From contig WPIO01000093.1 in NCBI GenBank assembly GCA_009760855.2, positions 1,511,659-1,575,658 of the forward strand: DNA of 64,000 nucleotides, written 5' to 3'. Numbering within the stretch: position 1 is the first letter of the stretch; every line of letters starts with the position of its first letter. Made by a program: the position numbers and the translations under genes. Below the pieces are notes generated by a model. The model had not been told where the DNA came from and ran no database searches. It worked only from the letters and a program-made list of their open reading frames with translations. The stretch comes from Cristatella mucedo. Its lineage: Eukaryota > Bryozoa > Phylactolaemata > Cristatellidae. Below are positions 47,346 through 59,300 of the stretch, in pieces.

Positions 47346-50300
47346 GTATGTAGCCATGGTGGCTGTAGATTGAGCCGGTGCTGCTGCAATTACCTCAGCC
47401 ACCCTCAAAAATTCTGTTTTTTTTTAGATTTGCTTACCAGTCAGCTTTGGAGTAACTCCCTGGAGTGCATGATCTGCTGCAGTGTCGTGCGGATCGATGT
47501 TGCTGTTTGGAGCTGTTTGTCGTGCTACCACATATTTCATTTGTTCTGCATTAAGAAGTGGGCAAGCGCTGCAACCTCCGCAGGTCGGTATAGTATATTT
47601 AACTTTTGAGCAAGTTGGCTTCCCTCTGCACAATCCACTGCAACTCCTTCAGCTACTGCCAGCCAAACTGCCTCCGGGGCTGCGATTCTTCTTGCCTTTG
47701 TTCTGTCATGTGCATGTCGCCACATGCTGCCGTGCTGGTCCGAAAAACCCTTGCACCCTGGGAATCAACACAAATCTCAGAATTTGCAGTTTTGCTAAAG
47801 TGAGACTAAAAACTGCCACCGCAAGGTAGGATTAATACAAGGAAGCAATAAATGTTGCAAATTGTGGACGCTGAATCTCGTTTAGTCTACAGGTGTGAAA
47901 AGCATGCACAAATTACTTTGCTTGGAGGTTTCAAGTGGGTTCGAAAACAGTTGTCGTTTTCTAAGGATAATTTTGGTAGCACTATCAGAACATGGCAAAT
48001 CAAGTATTATGGATGTGTCAAATATATCCTCTTTTGAAAATGCATCTCAACGATTGTGTCAGTTCTTTAGGAATGGTCAAGGTTTGAAATCCGGTTTAGC
48101 ACATGTGCAGCCGAAGGCCAGAACTGGCTTGAGCTAATGCAAGAGATTGAGAGTGCAGTTAAAGCCAGAAAACAGCCAATTATGTTTTCGGTTGAAATAG
48201 ATCTGTGCAACCGTATATACCTGCTGCTGAAGTACCGGCAAACACCTTAGATGCTGAAACCATGGTGATTTGCATGCATAGAAAATTTTTAATTTAGTAC
48301 ATGCATTTGAAAAAGTGACTAAAGACCTGAGAAAGTTTTAAAAAGATGTGATCACTTGTTTATTAGAAATTGCTGTGCTCGGATAAAATTAAAGATACAA
48401 TTTATTTGTGTAGCAGTCCAGGCGCTTTACATATGTCACAGGCTCGAGCCCACTGCCTTCTTACACAATGCTTTTACTGTACTCCTGGGTCAAACGAGAT
48501 GGTGCTACAAAAAATATTCGAAAATGGCGACTATTTTGGAAGCCAGAAGTTGCTCCAGATACTGCAATAACAGTTATCCTGCCATTTTGTTTCTGGGTAA
48601 GAAAACCAAGGTGGTATTATGCACGATTATTACAATTATTTCTAGCTTATGTGTCCTATGTTCTTGTGAAAATTCGTGGGCCCGGTGTTCTAAAAAAAAA
48701 CCAAGGTCGTGCGACGAAATGCCTAGAAAGACGGCACAAGACTGGAGGTTGATCGTCGTCTGCCTCTCCATTCTCTTGCCCGTTGCATGCTTTAGTATTG
48801 ATTTGCTTACTGTACATTTGGTCTGCTGTGTATACTGTGATTAATCCCTCTGTGCTTAGGATCCTAATACAATCTTTTGTATAAATGTAGATGAATCCTG
48901 CTTTTACCGATCTAGTCAAATCAAAATCTTCATGTAGTTCAGAGGACAATGGGTGTCCTGTTTCTATGGCATTGCCAGGAACTATGAACCTGTTTATTGC
49001 CAAGCTCACCCTAAATACTCTTCACACTGATTTTTTCACCTTCTGTTACTTATATGGGAAAGTTAGTGCATCATTCGGTCGGCAATTCATTAATTTGATG
49101 TAGCTTGATCTCACAGTAGATTGCCTGATCTGTGATACAAGCCAGGCGTTAATTTTTCTTCTACTGATGACAGGAATGAAAGAGAGGTCAAGATGTGAAT
49201 GAGTTCTGCCTCTGGCAGTGCATTGCACTTACCACTTGTGCAGTTAGGGCTTTTGATGAATTCTTTCCTCATGAGTGAAGGTGCTTCCATTATCATGCTG
49301 CCTAATAGCATTGGCCACGATCTGGAATGCCCTGTGCCCTGCATTGATCTTGCCCCTTCATTCATTGCACCTGTTTCTCTCAGCATTTAGTGGGTACAAT
49401 GATTTGTCCTTTGTGTGCTACGTATGCATGCTGACTATGTGCTTGCTGCCTCTCTGAGGATGCTTTATCAGGTGTATTATTATTATTATTAACCAAATTG
49501 TGCTTGTTGACATTGCACATGTTTCCACTAACTATTTGATCATACATCATAAATTCTCCGAGCATGGTATGTAAATGTATTGTTATTATTATTATTATTA
49601 TTATTATTAAACTAAGCTGGCACTGCCAACCGGCCAGATAACTGTGTTGTAAAGTAGAAGGCAGCTGAACGAACTTATCATGCAATACGTTGGCCCACAG
49701 GTTATCTGAGGATGCTATAAAAAATGTGTTATTAAAGGCCTGCTTTCCACGAAGCTGCCCTGCACTTATGTTAGTTAGTGTGTTACCTTGCCTAAGATTT
49801 ATGAATAATCAAATAGCTTTCTTAGACCTTGGTGTAAAGTGTGTCAGCTTTGCTTGGCCTTTTACAGGACCGGGCAGCAGCAGCAGCAGCAATACTAATG
49901 GACTCTGTCCTGCCTGTCGGGTACCATTTGCTGCGCCACCTACGCAATACCTCTGCTTTTGTGGCCAGATGCGTGACCCACCAGTAAACCGCCACGAAGT
50001 GCCTCACAGTTGTGGTGAAGTGTGTGTTAGAAAACGGAACTGTGCACACGGTTGCACCTTGTAAGTCTATCTATGAATTTATGTTTGCATAGTTTTCAGT
50101 TACTGCCTCATGCCTGCTGTTGATGGCTAAAATGTGTAATCGTACAGTCAAGTTTATATGCCAACGTGTGTGTGTGAACTAAGTAGAGTGTTCTTCGGAT
50201 ACATAGTGCATGCACCTCTACAGTGGCAGCATTAATAGCGCTTTACTTGTGCAAATATTTCGTATGACATTGTGTTGTGATCTAGTATCCACTACTATGG

Positions 50301-53300
50301 GGTCCAGCGACTGCCGTGTGTGATCCCTGCTTCGAATGTGGTATTCCTCTTGCCATAGTTGAACAATGCTTGTTGTTTTAGTCTTGTAGAGCTTGTAATA
50401 GTTGACAGTAACGTTTGGCCATGTTCTAGACCAGAGGTCGGCAAACTTTGGCCTCTAGGCCAGATATGGTAAAGCTAGTTCTCCATTTCGGCCTAATGCC
50501 TCCTAGTTGTTTATTGTTGAATCCGGCTTAATTGAATTGTCGAGGTTTTTTGCTCCCCTTCATTACTGCTGGTTGGAGCTCAAGCTGTGGCCCGTGTTTA
50601 TTTTTAGAACTGATGTCAGGTGCCTGTATGAAACAGAAGCACCTGACCAAGGAGGGATGATGTATTTCTACCCCTCTATAATTTCCGTGGTTTCTTCTGG
50701 CCTAGTATGGCTAGCTTATTGACTGAGGTGACCTAGTAGTCCGAAAAGTTAGCGGACCCCTGTTGTAGACCATTTATTCACCACCGTAGGAGACTGGTTT
50801 GATCTGGCCGACCGCAGCAGAAGGGAGACTTTGCTTTGCCCGTGGCCGGGAGAGAGTGGGTTTTTTGTTAAGACGATGGGGTTGGTCATGACTGATCATA
50901 CGGCAGTCGGGCATGGCTGACTTAACGGCAGCAAGCTTGCCAGTTGATAATTAAACGGACTCACCTCGGCAGACTCAGCAGCTGGGCAGGCAAACAAATT
51001 GGTTGGCCATTGGCCAATGCAGTCTTTGCTTACAGCATATGTAAAGTGCATAGAGGCAGACTTAGTTCTCTGGTGGTGCTATACAAATATACGTCTTACT
51101 ATTATCATTAGTAGTATTAAATCCGTCGATTGACTTGGTCAATCAAGCACTTCCACTGCATAGATGTGCAAAGAAATTTCTTTGCCGTGCTTGTCCAGGT
51201 TTTCTGGGTCTTGGTCCGGCTAATAGATGAAGCTGTCAACTAAAAGTCGTTCGGGGCACGAAATTGTTACTTTCTGCACAGTGTCAAATAAACATGCTAG
51301 CCTATAATACCAGACATGCGATGCCGAGTTATGACATCGTTACGAGGAAAGTGAGCACCAAACCAGTCCGGTAAATTGAGAGCAAGTCTTCGGGCAGCCA
51401 TTGTGCACGACTATGACCCTCACAGTTTCCACTCCGTACTGCTTGCCTAGCCGTGGCGCTTTCTATTGGCCTATCACCGAAAAACACACCCCCCCCCCAG
51501 CAAATCAGCTCAGTTTGCTTCTGACTGTCATCCACAAAATTTAATCTCTTAATCTCCAAAAAGACCGAAGTGTTCTTCGTGTAGCGCAGCCATTTTTAGG
51601 AGCCGGTTATTATCACGGCTGTTGGTCTTTTTGGAGATTAAGCCGGTGTCAGCTAGCAATGGAGCTCGTGCAAGCGTGCTTTGCCGGATCAACCCTATCT
51701 TCGCTCGTGCCAAGGGTACATAATAATAATAGTAATAATAATAATAATAATTATAATAATAGTGCATATGATATAGCACCCTCAGAGAACTCAATCTCTT
51801 TCTAAGCACTTGACATTTGCTACAACGAAGCACGATGGAATGGTTAGTGGTAGCATGGTAAATAAACATCATTTATAACATGGTTAGGGGTGACATGCAC
51901 AGGGTCAGCATGCAAGTTTGGTTAGTTGGCAGCATGCACAGTGTCAGCATGCATGAGCACATAAAGGTCGAGTCACAGGGATCTACTAAATGCTGTCCTA
52001 ATTAAGTGTGTTTTCAAGTTCTTTTTAAATGTGGTCAAGTCAGGGGATGTTCTGATGCAAGCCAGGAGTGAGTTCCAGGCTTTGGGAGCATACGAACTAA
52101 ATGCACGGTCGCCAAAGGATTTGAGGTTTGTACGAGTTACGGGTTCTGACATGGCCTTTGGGTTAGTAAAACTCAGCAAGGTTAGAGCTAGCAGAATTCC
52201 GTCAGCGCAGTCGCTCCTTAGTTATTTGCCGAAGAATGCTGGATTCCCTGCGGGGAGTGCAGGAAAGGGAAGCGTCAGAGAAAGCAGTGCGAGTGCATCA
52301 TATTTACCCAGGTGCACCCAAAAATCACATGCTAGCGGTCTTGTGGGTATTATTCGTAAATAAATGGCTTCAGGATTTTTAAAATAGTGGGTTATGCCGT
52401 AACATCGGCCGCTTTCGTACAGGTATGACTTAGTGTAACTAAGATGTGGCTCTAGGCTGCTGCACGTGGACTTGACATGCTTGCCTCGTGCTCCCTCGGC
52501 ATGTGTATCGGTGCCCGGTCTTGCCGTCGGCGTGTTCTTCCGTGCCACTGTGTATCGATATGACCTTCTTCTGTGCCCGCCGTCTTTTCAGTATGACCTT
52601 CTGCACGTGCAATCCTGTATGCACATGCTTTTATGGCTAACTCAGGCCCTGCGTGAGCTTACCCACCTGCCATTCTGTGCAAACCCAACGGTACCAGCCA
52701 CCATTATAATTTTGCTGGACGATAGTGACCATACTAGTATGGACTGTCATGCAAGCTCTGTGCATGCTCTATCGTAGGCTACAAGGGTTCCTAAATCGGG
52801 TATCTCCCTCCGAAACCCGGTGAAGTAAGAGAGAGAGAGAGAGATCAGGGGCAAGTCTTCAGTATTTCTTGCATTGTCTCAAGCCGCCCACCATTTTCAT
52901 CTCTCTCGGCAATACCGTCAATTACTCTAACTGAACAGCCAATCTTGCATTCCATTATTAAATTGAGCCTATGTGAAGCCAGTTCTGTTTGCAATAAGGA
53001 CCCCTTGCAACGATCTAGCCGACCGTATATTTTGCTTATTGTCAGCAAGATTGACAAAATCAAAGAGTATATCATAAATGTTACATTGTCTGTTGAGTCG
53101 TTGTTCTGCATTCCTTGCTCCTTCTAGATGTCCACCTTCAAGACTAGCCCATCTGCCCTAATCCCCTAGTTTGTCTCTCAGTCTAAGAAGAGAATTAGCC
53201 ATCATCCCATCTTACATTAGCCCCATACCTACCATTTTTTGTCCGTAATGCTTAGACTTACTGCTGTCCTGCATAACTAGCATAGTACATTTATCTTTAG

Positions 53301-56300
53301 CCTCAGGCTGTCCCTGCATCTTTCAAAGAGGCTATTGTCAGGCCACTCATTAAGAAGTCGACACTAGACCATTGGAGCTTAAGCAACTTCCACTCAGTCT
53401 CCCTACTGCAATTTATCTCAAAGACATTGGAACGAGTAGTGGCAGACCAGTTAAAGGCAGTCCAAACTTAAAACATAGCTAGTTCCTGTCAGGTTTTCGA
53501 GAAAATCACTCCACGGATCAAGTGCAATATTATTATTATTATTATAGCACTGCTGCGAGTGTATACGACTTTACCAGGAGTGCTTACTTAATTAGTCTCT
53601 CTGCTTGTTTTTGCTGGATCTGTCGGGCAGCTTCTGATCACCATTGATCACCAAAGTCCTTCTTGAGCACCTGTCGTCTTGCATCACAGGCAGTGTTGCA
53701 ATCGTTTAGGTCTTATCTCAATGAGAGAATCCAGAGAATATATATCAATTGATAACTATCATCGAGCAGATCTTCGATATATGGAACGTCTCAGGGATTC
53801 GTTTTAGGTCCACTCTGTTTCACAGGTTATACTTTACCTTTTACTGGCATAATTGCCAAGAACAACCTAGTAAATCATTTTAAAGCTGGCAGCACTCATC
53901 TATTTGAGGTTTAATTTTTTCCTGCCTTCCAATATCGCCCAGTCTCTTTCTACATAACACCATGCTCGCTGTTCGGCTGGAAACTTGGTGGAGATCTATA
54001 ACTGAGTTATTAATACCCTGCATTTCCTACCGATTCACTTGCAGCTGATGAGAGCAAAGCTGCCTACCTTTGCAGATGTTTAGCAGCCATTGGATCCTCC
54101 ACTGGGTGAGCTCAGTCGAAGCTGGTGCTTGATCAGAATTTTTATTTTACAGGCTCTGCCATCCCGGTCCTTGCCCCCCATGCCGTGCCCGTGCACTGCA
54201 GTCGTGCCAGTGTGGAAAAATGCAGGAGGTGCGCAGCTGTAATTCACCGGGACCACTCAGGTGCCGCAACGAGTGTGGCAAGCTGAGAGCATGCGGGCGG
54301 CATGTATGCAAAGAGCTGTGCCATGCTGGTACATGTCCACCATGTATGGAACAGCTAGAGCAAGGTAAGGTCGCATGTGGATTACGGCGCCTGGGCTACC
54401 AGCTGCTATGGAGTGGGTTTGCTTGGTTTGCATATTGCGTCTTTGTTTCTTTTTATATTTGCAGCATGCCACTGTCCAAGGCGGACAACACGACTCGTGT
54501 TTTGCCCATCAGCTGCATCGGACACATCTGCGCTGGGTTTCAGCTGTGGTCTGACGTGCGGCCAGCTGCTCAACTGCGGCAAACATGCCTGCACTCGGCC
54601 CTGCCACTCCGGGCCCTGCCCGCCATGCAGCAGGCTGCCGACAGCCGTCACCCACTGCCCATGCGGCCGATTTGAGCTTTTAAATCTGCCATTGGCAAAG
54701 CCACGCAGTGCCTGCATGGACCAGATCCCAACTTGTGGCTCGCTGTGCAAGAAGCGGCTCCCATGCTACCAGGAGAGCAATGGCCGAGGTGATTAGTTGC
54801 TGTTTCTTGCTTGTCTGCCAATCGTCCTTGAGCATAGTAAGACTTTACTTAGCCTATTGTTTTTGAGCTCGGTTTGATTCAAACTTTTCGAGGACGACAC
54901 AACACATCCTTCTTTCTCACTAGCGCTTATGATATCCTGTTTGGGTCTCGGTATTACACTCTTTGTCACACCCTCATCAATTTGGCTGACTGGTGTTGAT
55001 TTTACGAATTTCAAGCGAAGCAAATTTCTCAAAGCAGGGATCATATGAGCTGCAAGCTGTGGTAATAATATTCATTAATGTTATGGACTATGCTAAACCG
55101 CAGTATTGCACTGGTTGCTTGGTAAGGATTAGACCTGCCTTTCATCATCGATGACTGGCTGCACCCAGCTAATCATCGATGCCATTAGCTTCTTAGCTAG
55201 GTTGAACCTTGTTCAGTCGGATAAGTTCTGTTATACATGTCCGTAATTGCAGAAAATAAAGCCAGGACGTTTGACGACATGTATGGCAATACCTATCCGA
55301 CCGAAATAATTCTAGCATTCCTATGTACATGCAGAGCTGAAATCGCATTTCAAATTACACTCTTGATACATGGAAGTGTTTTGCCAGTTATGGAATTTAC
55401 GTGGTGCAAAGCTGCACTGAAAATGAAGTCTTTTAAAAGTCACAACCATGTATCTCAATAAGCTTCATGCATGTACCTGATCTACCAAGGTTCAACAAGT
55501 TGGGATACAAGTCGCATATGATTCAGATATCGGTAAATTTGATTATTTTTAAATGTTGCTTCCTGTTTACATCCAGATAATAATAATAATAATAATAATG
55601 CATTTGATAAAGTGCCCTCAGAGAACTTCTAAGCACTTTACATTTGCTGCAAAGGGAAATGCAATTGAATGGTGAGTAATATCATGCTTGATAAACAGCA
55701 TGAATAACATGGTTAGGAGTGACATGCACAGCGTCAGCATGCAAATGTGGTTAGTGGCAGCATGCACAGTGTCAGCAAGCATAAGCACATGAAGGACGAA
55801 TCACAGGGACCCACAAAATGCTGTCCTAAATAGGTGTGTTTTTAAGTTCTTTTTAAATGTGGTCAAGTCAGAGGATGTTCTGACACAAGTCGGGAGTGAG
55901 CTCCAGGCTTTGGGAGCATATGAGCTAAATGCACGGTCTCCAAAGGAGACACGGCATGCATAATCAATTTTTCTTTTGTGTGGAAGTCATCAGAATTTCT
56001 GATCCCGTTTTCTCCCGAAAAGTACCCTAAACAAATATTTGATGGTCAGAGCAATTGTATAAGTATTTTCTTGAATTTCCCCTTTAAAGATATAACCAAC
56101 TTTGTCATATGGGCAAACCAAGTATTACTCGGAAATTGGAAAGCCTAAATACTTCAAATCGACTCGGCTAGCATATCTTTTGGAATCTGGATGCTCTCTT
56201 CCTGAATGACTTCTCACTAGATCCATAGTCAAGTCGACCGCCTACTTTCACTGATATTACCCTAAAAAAATTAGGCTTTCTTAGATAATGACACCACAGC

Positions 56301-59300
56301 CAGGCTAATTATTTATTTGTGCCATCCCATCTGGACTATTGTAACTCACATCTAACAGGCCTTTCTATATGTGCAATAGGATTTTTACAGTGTGTACAGC
56401 TCAACAGCACGGGTTGTTTGCCTACCTTTGCTGCTGCCACATTGCACTGCTTCTCACCGACTTTCCCTGGCTCTCCATTAAGTAGCGCCTCGACGTCAAG
56501 TTTTGTTAACTCACCTTTAGGTCCCTCTATTTTCTTGCTCCGGTATACCTATCTGAATTATCTTGACATCAAGCCTATGGCATAACCTGCTTGTCTTACT
56601 CGGTCGTTTTGTTGGGTCTTCCAACTTTATAAATTCCTTGGAGACCAACTGGGCAGTGAATGTCTTCTTTTGTGCTTTTGTTTGCTCGTCTAAGCACGAT
56701 ACTTGTGTGCTTTTGCGTGCATCTGTCTAAGTATGATCTTACTTGTCGTTATCTTTTGGCTATTACTTCTCACGCAGCGTGATGTAAACCGCCTGGATAG
56801 AGATCGTTGTTCTCTTTGGATGCAATGCATAAGACATTTATGTTATTATTACCATCATTTCTGTTACGTTCAACAGATTGCAAGCTTCGAGGCTCGTGCA
56901 GTGGTTATTTTCCGTAATGACCGGCTGCATTTCTCTCCCCTCTGATAATTGCATTTATCGTCTGGCGAATAGTGTTTGGAGCTGAGCTGGCAGAGCATGC
57001 AATGTGAGCGATTGTGGCCACAACAGATTATATCCCGGTTCTAAGTCCGAAGGTCTTTGGATGATGTATTTTTACAAAATTTTGCTGTGTAAATCATGGG
57101 AGGCGCATGCTTACTGAGCTTAATCAATCAGCAGTAAAATCCATGCAAATTCGTGACGCTTGTGCACCTTGCATTTAAGAACTATTAATACATAGGTCCG
57201 TACACACTAAGGTATGCTACTTATGCGGTAGTTGGAAGTGCCGTTCTCTGGTGCATTAGTGCATTTTTGTGGCGACACCTCTGACTATGATGCCCTTGTT
57301 TTTTGCATTGCATGGGGAGGCTCTGTATTGTCGTTGCCTTGCTTTTAACTGATGATTGGTCATCCTCTTGCTACGCTAGCAGCAGAAAAGCACGTCTGCC
57401 TTCAGCTGTGCCACGACGGCATTTGTGGACCGTGCAAGGACGACACCGTCGTGAGCTGTAACTGTGGCAGCGAACTCAAGTCGCTGAAGTGCTCCACACT
57501 GACAATCGGTATGTTGCTTGAAAAATCAGGGCGCTTTCTTAAGTTCTCAAATAAAGTAATGTTGAGCATTTTCCAGCCTATGACTCGATCCTGATTATAA
57601 AGGAGGGTTCTGAGCTCGATTGTTGACCTCTGATCAAGTGTGAAAGGAAGTGGATGTGTGCTGCCTTTCATTCGATTGTTTGCTGTTATCCTCTCACTAG
57701 AAGTTTGCTCGATCTGTTGTTTCATTTGGTAGAGAATGGGGAAATTAAGATGCCCGAATTCGTCTGCTCGAAGCGCTGCAATGCCAAGATGAGCTGCAGT
57801 CGTCATAAATGCAGTCGTCTGTGCTGTAAACGCGAAGTAAGTGGCTTACGCCTAACGAAGTAGCAGCACATCGAACACTGTTCGGGACACCTTTAGACTG
57901 TGTCTTAATCGAGTGGTACGGTGGTCGCACTTCACTAGCCAGGTCGTGGGTTCGATTCTTACTGCAGCCAATGCTTAATTGCCCACTGTGCAAGTGGGTT
58001 AAAGACTTGGTTTGTACCGGCTGGCCTCAATAACCTTACTCATGTTCTCATCCTCATCCCGCCTGCACTCCAACGATTCCAACCTTACTCCTCCTCAATA
58101 ACCTGTGCCCGTGTCGCTCGAATTATCTGTGCTTGCCTCCCCTTGCCCCACCTGTATGAGCCTTGCTCAGGAATGATTATGGCATGTGTGCCTTAAATTT
58201 GTTGTTGATGAAACACAGGTTGCCGGTGAGGAAGAGGTCCATACGTGTCTGCAGGTTTGTGGACGCCTGCTATCGTGCGGGTTACATCGCTGTGACGAGC
58301 TATGTCATCGTGGACAGTGCCGCCCATGTCTACATGCCAGTGAGTAATGCTTGTTCATGCCCTTTCTGCTGCTGCCCTCGCCACTGCTGCAGCTTGGTCA
58401 CCACACTTGGGCCTGGTTTATGTCGGGCGTTTCGGCCTGCACTCCAACGATTCCACTCTGGATATTTCGATCACAGCCATTTTGATTGCTCTTAAACTGA
58501 CACTCTCAAACTTACTTCCTTCCGCTGCCAAAGTGCAGTGTGATGCTGAGCGAGTGAGTTGATAATCTATTGATTAGTTTGTATTAACTAATTCATATAT
58601 ATGCCCAGTATGAAAGCCTGTACCAATGAGCTAAGTGAAATACTTATATTGATTTGGTTGTTACAAGTAATTGCTAAAATTATACCCTCATGGAAACCTG
58701 AAGCAATTAATTAAGCTCGTGTCCACCTATGTCGGGAACAGCTGGGAAACCTGCTATGTAATGACAGTTACTACCCAGCCGAAGTAAGTATTGTAGAATG
58801 AAATGAGTACCCACGAATTATAAGAAAGAATATTGACATAGCATTTGGGTTGTTAAGGCTGAAATGCTACTTCGATAGCCCTGTCAGGGGAGGGGGTGGC
58901 TAAATGTTAGGACAGCATTCAATATCATGTTGCTGTTTTTGTGTTTGCACCTGTTGCAGTTTGAAATATATTAAATGCTGGCTTACATGGTGCACCTAAC
59001 CGCAAGCCATACTCGAGTGAAGATTCCAGAAAATTATTTAATTTAGAATTTATTAGTTTTTATAAATTAAAGACCACAATACTTGCAGGACCTTTGCTGA
59101 GACCACCCATAGCTACATTATTCGAGCCAAGCTGTTCTGGCCCTAACAGTTGTAATGGCCATCTAGTGAAGCTGGTAGAATCCTGTATTCCCGATCGCAC
59201 TCTGTTCCGCTGCCAGGCTTCGACGAGCTGCGATGCCACTGTGGGGCAGAGGTCATCTATCCACCCGTGCCGTGTAGCACCAAGCCACCCGACTGCAGCA

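Larger units (their letters stand above)
47584..49867. other. NFX1 intron
   Basis: Contains an inverted SINE S1 scrap (48416-48470) and decayed LINE-A ends (49195-49612). Otherwise nothing recognised; several short frames at 48356-48844 have no homology. Confidence 0.6.
50061..54152. other. NFX1 intron, longest in this gene
   Basis: Contains a hAT MITE, a LINE-A tail (50990-51110), a foldback (51549-51641), an inverted LINE-A (51718-52170), a (GA)n run near 52829 and a decayed RT core (53290-53960). Nothing recognised in 52180-53290. Confidence 0.65.
54789..57385. other. NFX1 intron
   Basis: Contains repeat E (55240-56110) interrupted by LINE-A (55576-55955), and a decayed plus-strand LINE-A (56260-56860). 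Nothing recognised in 54790-55235 or 56870-57385. Confidence 0.65.

Noticed and set aside
54377-54464. Extension of NFX1 exon 5 upstream into an open frame
   Set aside because: Hydrophobic translation unlike the family; a clear acceptor at 54463-54464 and donor at 54365 define a 100-nt intron.
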